Origin: Bacteroidales bacterium
GTDB taxonomy: Bacteria > Bacteroidota > Bacteroidia > Bacteroidales > JAADGE01
Length of the DNA: 41,924 nucleotides
Assembly (NCBI GenBank): GCA_021108035.1
Contig: JAIORQ010000107.1
Span: 1-41,924, forward strand
Direction of reading: 5' to 3'
Of this stretch, positions 1 to 11,000 are shown piece after piece (the stretch's first letter is position 1; every line of letters starts with the position of its first letter). The notes under the pieces are model-generated. The model worked only from the letters and a program-made list of their open reading frames with translations, was not told the DNA's origin and searched no databases. A program made the position numbers and the translations under genes.

Positions 1-2
1 GA

Positions 3-860
3 GTAGGAACATTTTTTGACATTGAAAAAAGTTGCAGTAATTGGTACGACTACGGAGCGAGGTTCTATGATCCGCAATTGGGGAGGTGGCATGTGCCGGA
101 TCAGCTGGCTGAAGAAGCTTATACATTAACACCATATAGATACGGGTTCAATAATCCAATGAGCTTTACAGATCCAAACGGAATGTTTGAAGATTGGATA
201 ATTACAGGAACTGACGGAAATCAAATTAGAGTTGTTATGCCGGGGACAGATGTATATTTTCATCTTGATGTCCCACTTGGAGAATCGGCAACTATTGACC
301 CTCTTAATTCTGAATTAAAAGATTTTGCATTTGGATATCAAACAACATTATCTGGAGATGTATCAGGTCATATTAAATCATCAGGGGGAGGATTTATAAA
401 TCGGGTAATATTTTTTGATGAAACATATGGAGGTTATTGGTATTCTTTTGCTGGTGGTCAGTGGGATGTCGGAGCGGGTCTTCCTTCAATTTCAGTTGAC
501 GCAGAAAAAAGTTTTTTATTAGGAATTCGTCATAAAGATGGAGAATCTGGGCCAATTGCATTTAGTGGGAATTATAACTTAGTAACAGCAAGTGCTGGAT
601 TAAAAGGTAATGTGGAAATTGATGTTTTTGCTCAATATTCTATGGGACAGGATTGGGATGTAATTGAAATTGGAGCATCAGCTGGTTTAGATTTAGTTCC
701 TGGTCCAGATGGTTCTTTAACTGCAGGAAAAGGATCGTCTGTCCTATTAGATAAACAAACTCCAACATCTGAAAGAAGGACTTGGGATAAAATATCAAAT
801 CATATTTTATATAATCCTTATGTAAAAATGCTATATAGGCCTTGGGCTCCATTTGATTAA
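3..860 (+). CDS. RHS repeat-associated core protein, C-terminal part (5' end outside window)
   Basis: The reading frame is open from the window edge and holds the RHS core signature YDYGARFYDPQLGRW followed by PYRYGFNNPMSFTDPNG, the usual end of the RHS shell. About 240 residues follow it. In RHS/YD-repeat proteins this variable tip is often a toxin or effector released from the beta-cocoon. I do not recognise the tip: it is Gly/Ser-rich, looks beta-rich, and shows no nuclease, deaminase or ADP-ribosyltransferase motif that I can identify. A TTG at 78 lies inside the core signature and is not the real start. The next gene begins 13 bases after the stop and encodes a small lipoprotein, which fits an immunity partner (inference). 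The RHS assignment is firm; a toxic function is not. Confidence 0.85.
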   Translation, partial: VGTFFDIEKSCSNWYDYGARFYDPQLGRWHVPDQLAEEAYTLTPYRYGFNNPMSFTDPNGMFEDWIITGTDGNQIRVVMPGTDVYFHLDVPLGESATIDPLNSELKDFAFGYQTTLSGDVSGHIKSSGGGFINRVIFFDETYGGYWYSFAGGQWDVGAGLPSISVDAEKSFLLGIRHKDGESGPIAFSGNYNLVTASAGLKGNVEIDVFAQYSMGQDWDVIEIGASAGLDLVPGPDGSLTAGKGSSVLLDKQTPTSERRTWDKISNHILYNPYVKMLYRPWAPFD

Positions 861-873
861 ATAATGAAATGTT

Positions 874-1338
874 ATGATAATTAAAAAGGTTATTTTGTGT
901 TTAACATTAGTAATATTCTTATATAGTTCTTGTAGTGTTGACAATGAATTGTATTTTAATTCTTTTGATTTGTATTTAAATGGGAATATTATATATTCAG
1001 AACATCATAGCAGTTCTTGGTATATAAATTGCGTTGAAGTTGATTCATCTAATTATACTAGTTTTGATCAACGTGATTCTTTATCATCATTTTTAATTGT
1101 AAAGAAAACCAATTTTGCAATTTTTTATATGCCTGCTGATATGAAAACAAATATGTTATATCAAATAGGAGATAGTGTTGAAATTAAGGGGAATAAAAGA
1201 AATTTAACATGTTGGAATAAATATGGTAAGATGAAGTTTAATAAAAAATTAAGGATTACAAGAAAATCATTATTTCCTTTAGAAAGGATAAATAAATTAA
1301 TTTATGAATTTGAAAGTGGTATAAGAAAAATTGATTAA
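874..1338 (+). CDS. Small lipoprotein, candidate immunity protein for the RHS tip
   Basis: A 154-residue protein with a lysine-rich N-terminus, a hydrophobic segment and the lipobox YSSC at about residue 20, so a lipoprotein of the inner or outer membrane. The mature part has no family that I recognise. It starts 13 bases after the stop of the RHS gene and is probably co-transcribed with it. An ATG at 864 runs into a stop after six codons, so 874 is the best start. Position directly after a polymorphic-toxin-like gene suggests an immunity role, but that is inference from context only. Local AT content is higher than in the housekeeping genes further on, as expected for an accessory module. 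Confidence 0.6.
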   Translation: MIIKKVILCLTLVIFLYSSCSVDNELYFNSFDLYLNGNIIYSEHHSSSWYINCVEVDSSNYTSFDQRDSLSSFLIVKKTNFAIFYMPADMKTNMLYQIGDSVEIKGNKRNLTCWNKYGKMKFNKKLRITRKSLFPLERINKLIYEFESGIRKID

Positions 1339-1475
1339 TCAGTAGGAATAGTTTCTATGTTATTGTAACAGAAAAAAGGTTAAATGTAAACGGTAAAAGT
1401 TACTGGAGAACAGACTCTTTTAGAGAAGGAAGTGAACACCAAAATTATTATGAATATTATAAAAATAAAAAATAA
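1335..1475 (+). pseudogene. Decayed gene fragment, C-terminal 46 codons
   Basis: After the stop of the preceding lipoprotein, a different frame stays open for 46 codons and ends at TAA 1473-1475. It reads ...VTEKRLNVNGKSYWRTDSF...EYYKNKK and has no in-frame ATG. The composition looks like protein (W, R, D, E and Y in a plausible mix), so it may be the surviving tail of an older immunity or tip gene. Such orphan fragments are common behind RHS genes. It could also be chance. Confidence 0.3.
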
Positions 1476-1493
1476 TACGAGAATATTGAGGAT

Positions 1494-1739
1494 ATGCAAA
1501 CAACTGTTAAAATATTTTTTTCCCTGTTAATTGTTTTTATTGCTTGTAATACGAATAAAACAGAAATAAAATATTATAAAAATGGAAAGATAAAAGAAAA
1601 ATTTGATAAAAAAAAAGGCTTACTTAACAAATACTATGAAAACGGTAAGTATAAATTAATTTCTGGATATAAAGACAGTTTACCAGTTAACAAATACGAA
1701 AAAGAAGACTTTAAATGGTATATTCCTAATAGCCAGTAA
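1494..1739 (+). CDS. Small MORN/YwqK-like lipoprotein
   Basis: An 81-residue protein with an N-terminal hydrophobic stretch ending in the lipobox FIAC (Cys about residue 18). The body has MORN-variant units of the type KYYKNGKIKEKF and KYYENGKYKLISGY, as in the 'toxin-antitoxin system YwqK family antitoxin' proteins of Bacteroidota. A GAGGA ribosome binding site lies 3 bases before the ATG. At 81 residues it is much shorter than typical multi-repeat members, so it may be truncated. The last five codons nearly touch the next gene (2 bases apart), indicating co-transcription. The toxin-antitoxin label of the family rests on weak ground; the role here is unknown. Confidence 0.6.
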   Translation: MQTTVKIFFSLLIVFIACNTNKTEIKYYKNGKIKEKFDKKKGLLNKYYENGKYKLISGYKDSLPVNKYEKEDFKWYIPNSQ

Positions 1740-1741
1740 TT

Positions 1742-2473
1742 ATGAGAGATATATTATTTATAATATTAGTTACTATTCTTTTTTCATGCCAAAATGAACA
1801 AAAAGAGGTTTTGAATGAAATTAATTCTTTTTATTATAACAAAAGTGAATTATTAAGAGACTTTGATAATGAAAACAAACGAGACTCTTTAAGGAATGAA
1901 TTAGTCGCAGGGTGGGAAAGAATTATGGCAAAAAGGTATGAAGCGATAGACTACTTAATAACTCTGGAAAAAGATACAAGTTATACATTATACGGAAACG
2001 ATTATACTGAAAAATACTTTGTAAACCAAAAACTTCCCAACAATATCCATGCTTTATATCTTATTGAGTGTATTATACAAGATGATTATTTATTTAACAG
2101 ACGTTATGCGACAAAAGCAGCACCGGAGATGTATTTTAAAAATGATGACATCAATTTTCTTTATGATACTTTAAAAGGGGTTAATCACAATAATTTGATT
2201 GTAAAACAAAAGACAGATTTTAAAGACTATAAAGATGAATTAAAAGCAGCTTGGGTTATATACAAAGAATGGCATAAAAAAAATCATGACATTAAAAAAG
2301 TATCTCCTCTTCAAACTTCATCTATAAAGTGGTATTCATACATGGAATATGCACAGGAGAAAGGAAGTTTAAATCAAATAATAAAAGATAAAGAAGACTC
2401 TTGGATAAAAAAACTATATCATTTGGACTATGTTATTGGTGATAGATGGGGAGTGTTAAATTATAATAACTAG
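1742..2473 (+). CDS. Lipoprotein of unknown function
   Basis: A 243-residue protein with a short signal peptide and lipobox LFSC (Cys about residue 16). The mature part is rich in charged residues and predicted mostly helical from its composition; I do not recognise a family. It follows the YwqK-like gene by two bases, so the three lipoprotein genes after the RHS protein probably form one transcription unit. Membership in an RHS-linked cluster suggests an immunity or accessory role; this is inference. Confidence 0.6.
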   Translation: MRDILFIILVTILFSCQNEQKEVLNEINSFYYNKSELLRDFDNENKRDSLRNELVAGWERIMAKRYEAIDYLITLEKDTSYTLYGNDYTEKYFVNQKLPNNIHALYLIECIIQDDYLFNRRYATKAAPEMYFKNDDINFLYDTLKGVNHNNLIVKQKTDFKDYKDELKAAWVIYKEWHKKNHDIKKVSPLQTSSIKWYSYMEYAQEKGSLNQIIKDKEDSWIKKLYHLDYVIGDRWGVLNYNN

Positions 2474-2502
2474 TACAACCAGTTCCTCGTAGGATGCCGT
2501 TA

Positions 2503-2524
2503 TGCATAGCTTCCAAGCTATGCA
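2503..2524. repeat. Perfect palindrome, REP-like
   Basis: TGCATAGCTT and AAGCTATGCA form 10-bp arms around CC. It lies 30 bases after the lipoprotein stop. No T-run follows, so it is a poor rho-independent terminator and more like a dispersed REP-type hairpin. Copies elsewhere in the genome would settle this. Confidence 0.45.
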
Positions 2525-2622
2525 GGATATAAATTGTAGATTCTGAGCTACATAAATGCAACAACATTTATAATTAACAAAAAAATGATTTATACATTCA
2601 TAAAAAGCAAAACAAAATAACA

Positions 2623-4425
2623 GTGAAACACATTTTCATTTTTATATTAATAATAAACACAAGTTTTCTTTTTTCACAAAACAAAAACGAAAAAGCAACA
2701 ATTACTTGGACGGGTAATACTGATACATATTGGGATAAAACAACAAATTGGTCAACAAATACACTGCCTTTATCAACCGATAATGTTATAATACCGACAA
2801 CACCCACCGGAGGAAATTTTCCTTTAAGAACAGGAGTCGCAGAAGCAGTATGTAATAATTTAACAATAGAAGCAGGTGCCGAACTTACTATAAGAACAAC
2901 AGACGGAGGCATGCATATTTACGGCAATTTACTTATTGAAACACCAAACAATGCCGGTTCGGCAGGTTCACTTATAGAATACGATAACCTAAGAGTTGAC
3001 GGAACAGTTACATACAAAAGATATTATAACGTTAACGGCAAATGGCAATATATATGTTCACCTTTAAATAATTCAACCGGCGATTTATTTACAAGAAACA
3101 CCCAAAGCGGAAATTTTAATCCTAATTTTTTAAGATATAATGAGTCATATAATTGTAATCCCGATCCCGGAGGCACATATCCCGAATGGTCATCAACCGA
3201 TTTGGTTTATGCATGGGAAAATCATCATAACGGAGAATCGGGTGCAGCCGAAAATCTTGCCATAGGCATAGGTTATGCAACATATAACGAAGGAGATATT
3301 ACTGTTGAATTTTCAGGAAATACACATTCAGTTATTAACAATGAAGATATAAATATTCCGGTTACTCTTAATGTAAATGACGGAAATTCCGGCTATTACG
3401 ATGGTTGGAATCTGGTGGGTAATCCATACACATCAGCAATTAATTGGGACAGAGGCAGTGCTGCTTCAAAAGGAGATATTCAAAACACGGCATATTTTTG
3501 GGATTCTGATACCGAAAATTATAAATATATTAACGGCAGAGATGAAACCGGCAATCACAATGAAGTTTCTTATGTTGTAAACGGCGCAGTAAACGATAAA
3601 TATATACCTGCCGGTCAAGGTTTTTTTGTAAAAGCAACTGCTGACGGAAATTACACATTATCAAGAAGTGCAAGAGGACATTATATCAATGATCTGTGGA
3701 AAAATAAAAATTCAGAAAAAAACAAAAAAACTAATATTTCAAACGAAAAGCCCATACAATTTATTAAATTAAGAATTGAAGATGCCGCTTATTCCGATGA
3801 AACCGTTATAAAATTCAAGGAAGATGCAACTTATGGATTTGATGATGATTATGATGCATACAAACTTGCAAGCTCAAATGAAAATATACCTTTAATATAT
3901 TCCGGTTCAGATGACGGTAATACAATTATGTCAATAAACTCATTACCCTTTCCCGAAAACGATATTTATCAAATTCCTTTAAGCCTTAAAACAAAAGAAG
4001 CAAAGCAATATACCATTAAACTTAAAGAATCTGAATATTCCGATTTAGATATCTTTTTAAAAGATAATTATGAAAATACCCTTACCGATCTGAAAAAGCA
4101 AGATCAATATTCATTTTATTATGAAGGAGGACAGGATAACAACAGATTTGCAATATATTACAATGCAAAATCTACAGATATCGATCAAGATTTTACAAAT
4201 GATATTTTAATATATCCGAATCCTTCAAAAGGTATATTTTTCATTGAAACACCGGAACAAGCAAATTCAATAATTGCCAAAGACATAACAGGAAAAGAAA
4301 TTTATATATTAAAAACATCGGTAAGAAAAATAAAACTTGATCTTTCGGAATATGCAAAAGGAATATATTTTATAACAATAAATTATAAATCAAAATTAGT
4401 AACAAAAAAGATTATTATACAATAG
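2623..4425 (+). CDS. T9SS-secreted protein with type A sorting domain
   Basis: A 600-residue secreted protein. It starts at GTG 2623: the nearest upstream ATG (2585) meets a stop after 12 codons, and the GTG start gives a clean signal peptide ending FLFSQ. Residues about 28-110 (TWTGNTDTYWDKTTNW, then DNVIIP and NLTIEAGAELTI) match the beta-helix-like opening common in Bacteroidota T9SS cargo. The middle, with a GWNLVGNPYTSAINW segment, is typical of large surface proteins. Residues about 522-600 are a type A Por secretion sorting domain (ILIYPNPSKGIFFIE ... YAKGIYFITI ... KKIIIQ). The protein is therefore expected to cross the outer membrane by T9SS and be attached to the surface or released. 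Its function beyond that is unknown. Confidence 0.85.
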   Translation: MKHIFIFILIINTSFLFSQNKNEKATITWTGNTDTYWDKTTNWSTNTLPLSTDNVIIPTTPTGGNFPLRTGVAEAVCNNLTIEAGAELTIRTTDGGMHIYGNLLIETPNNAGSAGSLIEYDNLRVDGTVTYKRYYNVNGKWQYICSPLNNSTGDLFTRNTQSGNFNPNFLRYNESYNCNPDPGGTYPEWSSTDLVYAWENHHNGESGAAENLAIGIGYATYNEGDITVEFSGNTHSVINNEDINIPVTLNVNDGNSGYYDGWNLVGNPYTSAINWDRGSAASKGDIQNTAYFWDSDTENYKYINGRDETGNHNEVSYVVNGAVNDKYIPAGQGFFVKATADGNYTLSRSARGHYINDLWKNKNSEKNKKTNISNEKPIQFIKLRIEDAAYSDETVIKFKEDATYGFDDDYDAYKLASSNENIPLIYSGSDDGNTIMSINSLPFPENDIYQIPLSLKTKEAKQYTIKLKESEYSDLDIFLKDNYENTLTDLKKQDQYSFYYEGGQDNNRFAIYYNAKSTDIDQDFTNDILIYPNPSKGIFFIETPEQANSIIAKDITGKEIYILKTSVRKIKLDLSEYAKGIYFITINYKSKLVTKKIIIQ

Positions 4426-4536
4426 ATAAGATGCAATCAGGTAAAATATCCGTAAGTCACGGTGTGAATATGATGATAAACAGCGAGTCATAAAATTTAC
4501 CTGTCATTTTTTTAACAATTCACACTTGGCAGTTGA

Positions 4537-4572
4537 AACCCTGTCAGAGGTTGAAAACCCTGACAGAGGTTA
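4537..4572. repeat. CCTGTCAG/CTGACAG REP-like hairpin, copy 1
   Basis: CTGTCAG (4541-4547) pairs with CTGACAG (4560-4566), and the stem continues after one bulged A as GGTT with AACC around a GAA loop. The same CCCTGTCAGAGGTT core recurs at 14404-14433 after glyS, so it is a dispersed element and not a local feature. Confidence 0.55.
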
Positions 4573-4644
4573 AACTTTTTCAAAAAAAGTATCTTAACTA
4601 AATGACATTGATTCATATTTTGAAAACATATTTTATACAAGTTT

Positions 4645-4713
4645 GTCCTGTTAAGGACTTAATATAGGTAAAAAATTGTAATTTTTGATTGAATACCGTG
4701 CCTTTAGGTACGG
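4645..4713. repeat. Composite triple-hairpin element (REPIN-like)
   Basis: Three hairpins follow one another: GTCCT-GTTA-AGGAC (4645-4658), AAAAATT-GT-AATTTTT (about 4670-4686), and CCGTGCC-TTTA-GGTACGG (4696-4713, with one G-T pair). The compact modular arrangement resembles a REPIN or small MITE. A RAYT remnant in the same window (about 11883-12062) makes that reading plausible. Confidence 0.45.
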
Positions 4714-5054
4714 AATACAAAAGACAGTCATCGAATGAATCACAAATTAATGAAAATACTGTGACTATCAATTGTTAATTGCTTACTTACATTTTTTTAA
4801 AAACCTTATTTTATATTTTTAACATTAGTAGAGAATGATATTCGATAACAAAAACCTTATTACCTTATTAAAAATGAAACTAATTTCATCAATATTCAAA
4901 GAAGTTTTAACTAATATTGCAAATTAACTTTTAAGCGAATTATAACCGCTAAAAAGGATTACTTTACTGACAACAGAAATTAAACATTTAACAAAAACAT
5001 CACTAAATCTAAAGTCTAATATCTGACATCTAAATACTATTTACCAACCCAATC

Positions 5055-8000
5055 ATGAAAAACATAATAACACTCATAATCACCGCATTTATCCTGAATG
5101 CTCCTACTTTTGCTCAACTTACCGTATCAAACGGTCATACCGCACAAGAACTTGCCGATATTTTTACCGGGCAAAGTGTAAATGCTCAAAACTGTGAAAT
5201 TGTTCAAGGCGAAAATGTTCAATACGGTTCATTTACTTTTACCGGAGACGGACTTAATGTAAGTTCCGGTGTAATATTATCAACAGGCAGTATTTTTGAT
5301 GCTGTAGGCCCTAACGATAATCCTGCCACTTCAACAGGTTTTGGCGGAGACGGTAATATTTTATTTGATCTTCTTCCGATAAATTACGGACCCAATGAAA
5401 CATGGGATGCTGTATTATTTCAATTTGATTTTCAAGTATTATCGGATTCTGTTGAATTTGAATATATTTTTCTGTCTGAAGAATATAACGAAATTCTCGG
5501 TGATCCCGAATATAATGATGCATTTGCATTTTTTATCAGCGGACCGGGAATTGACGGAGAAAAGAACTTGGCAGTTGTACCCGGTCAAACAATTCCGGTA
5601 ACTGCAAATACAATTAATAATGATTCATACTGGCAATTTTTTCATGATAATGAAGACGGCAATACTAATATAGAGTTTGACGGCTTCACAACTTTAATGA
5701 AAGCAAAAACAAACGGTTTAATACCCTGTGAAATATATACACTTAAATTAATAATAGCCGACGGAGGAGATGATTATTATGATTCGGGAGTACTGTTAAA
5801 AGAAAGCTCTCTTTCTCAAACTGTTGTAACTGTAAGTACAGAAACATACAGCGGAAATAATACAGCAATTGAAAGCTGTGTAAATGCAAGTTTTGTTTTC
5901 GAATTAGACCAAGCTCGATCTGAAGATGTTGAAATAAATATAAATATTGAAGGAACGGCAGTTAACGGTGTTGATTACAGATATATTGATCCTGTTGTAA
6001 TAATTCCTGCAGGACAAACGCAAGCAACTCTTATTATAGATGCCGTAAATGACGGATTATCGGAAGGTACAGAATCAATTTATATTATTTATACACCTGT
6101 TCCTTGCCAAGTTCCTGATACAGCAAAATTATTTATTGATGATTACAACCAAATAATTTTTACAGCCGGCGGAATTGATGTAACATGTAACAATTCATCC
6201 GACGGTGAAATAAATATACAAATAGAAGGAGGATTTTTTCCTTATACATTTTATGTAACAGATACCCTAACTTTGGAAGAGCAAATTTTTACCGAACTTC
6301 CTATAACAGGATTAGACTCCGGTACTTATAAATTAGATGTTATAGACAGTTATGGTTGTAAGGCGGAAGATCTTGTAATGTCGGGCGAATTTAATGCAGG
6401 ACAAACATTTTTACCTGACGGAAACGGTGATTCTTATGAAAGCATAATTGAAATTTCGGGTTTTCAAGAAGGACAAGTATTAGAATCCGGAGACCAAATT
6501 GCAGGAATTACTGCTGTTATGGAGCATTCTTGTGCCATGGACTTAACAATTGTACTTGAAGCTCCTAACGGGTCTCAAGTTATGCTTCTTGAAGGCGGAA
6601 ATAAAAACAGTCCTATTGGATATGCAGATATGGGGGAGCCTGTTGCCTCCGGTTATAGTGATAACTGGAATGAAGATAATATAACACCCGGAATTGGTTA
6701 CGAATATACTTGGAATCATAATCCTGTTTACGGAACTATGAGAGAGGAATTAGTTGCTCATAATTTGCCGATACATACTTATGTTTCGACATGGGGAAAT
6801 ACATTAACAGATTATTATTTTCCTGCAAGTTCCTACACCCCTGTTAACGATTTTGATGATTTTATCGGAACAGAGCTTAACGGTGAATGGAAAATTATTG
6901 TTACTGATGATTATCCTGAAGACAACGGCTATATTTTCAGTTGGAACTTAAGCATAAAAGCTGAAAGACCCGATTCAATAATTGATATTAGTCATCCGTC
7001 TGCTCCTGATGTAAGTGCAATTAAAATTAATCCGACATGTCAGCAAAATAACGGCTATATTTATACTACCGTAAGCAACGGTAATCCGCCTTTTTCATAT
7101 CATTGGAATACCGGTTCAACTACACAAAATTTATTTAATTATCCGAGTGGTGAATATATTTTATATATCACTGATAATAATAGTTGTACATATAATTTCC
7201 CTTTTACCTTATCAGATGATGAAGCAGCATTATTAAGTGCTGATATTTTACATGAAACCTGCTCCGAAGCCTCCGACGGCAACATAGATTTAACAGTTTC
7301 AGGCACTGAACCGATAACATATTTATGGAATACGGGCTCAACTGACCAAGATATTAATGATCTTGCACCCGGAGATTATATGGTAAACGTTTCTGACGGA
7401 AACAATTGCAATGCTTTTGAAACATATACAGTAGAAACGGCACCGGAAATTAATTTGACTTCTGAAATAACAGATGAAAATTGCGGCGATCGAGAAGGAA
7501 TTATCAACATAACTGTTGCAGGAGGTATTCAGCCATACACATTCTTATGGTCAAACGGCGAAACTACCGAGGATATTGATGAATTGGAACAAGGAGACTA
7601 TACGGTAACAATTACTGATCAAAACGGATGTGTAAAAGAGGAAAGTTTTCATATAACTAATTATATCGGAAACTGTATCCCCGATTGCGATATTGAAATA
7701 ACAAATGCCGGTATTACTGATGAATATTGCGGTGATTCCGAAGGTGCAATTGACTTAACCATATTTACTTCCTTTTCGCCGTATTCGGTATTATGGAGCA
7801 ACGGAATAACAACAGATGACATAAATTCTTTATCTGAAGGAGAATATACAATTACGATTACTGATGAAGAAGGATGTGAATTAATTCAAAGCTACAATAT
7901 TGAAAATCAGAGTGGTGATTTCGAAATTTCCGATTATCAAACAACACAAGAAACATGCGGCAACGGAACTGGAAGTATTGATATTATCGTAAGCGGAGGA

Positions 8001-11000
8001 GCCGGACCGTATTCGTATTTATGGTCAAACGGTGCAACTGTTGAAGATATATCTAACTTAAATGCAGGTGATTATACAGTTACGATTACGGATGCTAATA
8101 TTTGCTCTGTTTCAGAAATTATTACAGTTATAAATAATTCAGGAGATTTAGAACAAACATGGGGTAATACTGTAAATGAAGTCTGCGGAAACAGTGAAGG
8201 TTCAATAGATATTTTAATAGAGGGCGGAGCAGAACCTTATTCATTCAACTGGTCAAACGGTGCAAATACAGAAGATTTAATCAATATAAGCGAAGGAACA
8301 TATTATTGCACTGTAACAGATGATGCCGGATGTATAATTATTACTGAAACCTATAATATTGAAAATGATCCCGGAACATTAAATATTGATGATATTGATG
8401 TTGATAATGAAATTTGCGACAATGGTCTCGGAGAAATTGAACTTTCTGTCTCCGGCGGAACTGAACCGTATAGTTTTAACTGGTCGAACGGTGCCGGCAC
8501 ACAAAATATATATAACTTATTTGAAGGCAGCTATTATGCAACAATTAATGATAACAACGGTTGTAGTGTTAATACAGGAATACTGACAGTTATTAATGAA
8601 ACCGGAACTTTAAATTTAGAAGGAATTGTTATTACTGATGAAATTTGTGATAATAATTCAGGGCAGATTGATTTAACAGTTTCAGGCGGAGAGCAGCCAT
8701 ACTCTTTTTTATGGAGCAACGGCTGTACTTCGGAAGACCTCACGGGTATTACTGAAGGAAATTACTCTTGTCATATTATTGACAATAACAGTTGCATTAT
8801 AGATATTAATACAACAGTAAATAATATTCCCGGAACATTAACAGTTGAAGGTTTAATCGTTTCAGATGAAAATTGCGGACTATCTGACGGTACAATAGAT
8901 TTATTTATTTCCGGAGGAAATGCTCCGATATACTACCAATGGAATAACAATGCTGTTACACAAGATTTAACCGAACTGCAGGCAGGGGAATATTTTTGCA
9001 TAATTACTGATAATTTCGGTTGTTCGGTAAATGCAAATACAGAAGTAATTAATAACACCGGAACACTTTCTTTAGATGCTTATGCATTAATAAACGAAAC
9101 TTGCGGAAATTCTGACGGTTCAATAAATATTACAGTATCCGGAGACGAAACTCCTTTTAGTTTTTTATGGAGTAACGGAGCAACAACCGAAGATATTTAC
9201 GGACTTCAGTCCGGAGAATATTCATGTACAATAACTGATAATTCAGGCTGCATCTTAACTGTAGGTCCTTATATTATTAACAACTATGCACAAACACTTA
9301 TGGTTGATGATATTATTACAGTTGATGAACTGTGCGAAAACGGACAAGGCAGTATTGATTTAACTGTTTCGGGAGGAACAGAACCATTAAATTACAATTG
9401 GAGCAACGGAGCAACAACTGAAGATATTTCAAATTTATCAGCAGGAATATACACTTATACAATTTCTGATAATGAGAATTGTTCTGTAACCGGAAATATT
9501 GAAATATTTAATGATGCAGGAACATTAAGTTTGGATTCTTACAATAAAACAGATGAAAGTTGTAATTCCGGAAACGGTGCAATTGATATTACTGTTTCCG
9601 GCGGAACATTACCTTATAATTTTTCATGGAATTCAGGGCAAACAGTTGAAGATATCGAAAGCTTAACTGCTGATAACTATTATGTTACAATAACAGATAA
9701 TAATAATTGTCAAATTATTTCCGGAAATATTAATCTTATAAATAATAACGGAGATATTAATATTTCTGAAGTTAATTTAACAGATGAAAATTGTGGTTCA
9801 TCAAACGGAGCAATTGATATTACTGTTGAAAACGGGACATTACCGTATTCTTTTCTTTGGAGCACAGGTGCTGATACTGAAGATATTGAAAATTTATCGG
9901 AAGGTGATTATTCTGTTATTATTACTGATTTAATCGGTTGTTCTCTTACTGAAGTTTTTAATATTGAAAATAATTCACATGGTTTTACTTTTTCAGATGT
10001 TAACATAACAGATGAAAACTGTGGTTCAGGAACAGGAGCAATAGACATTACAATATCCGGCGGAATATCACCATATACATATTTATGGAGTACCGGTGAA
10101 ACTGCTCAAGATATCAGTAATCTGTCTGCCGGTACATATTCATGTATTGTTAATGATAACTTTGTATGCTCAATTACCGAAACTTTTACAGTAAACAATC
10201 TAACAACAGGACTTGAAGTTTCCGTTGCATCTTTCGCAGATGACTATTGCCATAATCATAACGGAAGTATAGATTTAAATCTTACCGGCGGAACTGAACC
10301 TTATACAATAAGTTGGAGTAACGGAGAAACTTCTGAAGATATTGAAAATTTATGGGCAGGAGCATACTCAGTTGTTGTAACAGATGATACAGACTGCTCA
10401 ATGACTCAATCATTTTTTATAAATAATTCCGTTAACGAAAATCTCGGTATTAAGAACATTCAATTAACTGATGATGAATGCGGTCAAAATATAGGATCAA
10501 TTGAATTTGAACCGAAAATACCCGGAGAATATATTTATAAAATTAATGATATTATTAATCCTTCCGGCACTCCTGTTTTTGAAAATATCAGCAAAGGAAA
10601 TTATGAAATCTCAATTCATGATGCAGGTTGCTTTGTAAAAGAAAATGTTTATCTTGATAATTCAGCTGATTTTGTAATTGATACCTTAGCTATCTATCAC
10701 GTTAATTGTGATAATCTTGGTTTTATATATTTGGATGTAATTCCTGAATCTGAACATTACACTTACGAATGGAATAACGGTTGTACTGAATTTTATATAA
10801 CAGACCTCCCTATAGGCATTTATACTTGCATTGTAACTGACACTTTAACAGGCTGCAAACACAGCAGCATATTTGAAATTGATTATTATACTAATGTGGA
10901 AGAAGTTGTTGCTTCATATATTACAAATGAAACATGCGGTAACGCAAACGGTATTATTGATATACATGTTATTAACCCATACAATACATACACTTATGAA

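Larger units (their letters stand above)
4426..5054. other. Noncoding region with several hairpins
   Basis: About 630 bases without a convincing gene. CAGGTAAA (4438-4445) and TTTACCTG (4496-4503) form an inverted repeat just after the T9SS gene. A REP-like hairpin lies at 4541-4566, and three consecutive small hairpins at 4645-4713. The last 250 bases before the next gene are AT-rich, and no clear TAnnTTTG promoter was found. Confidence 0.6.
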
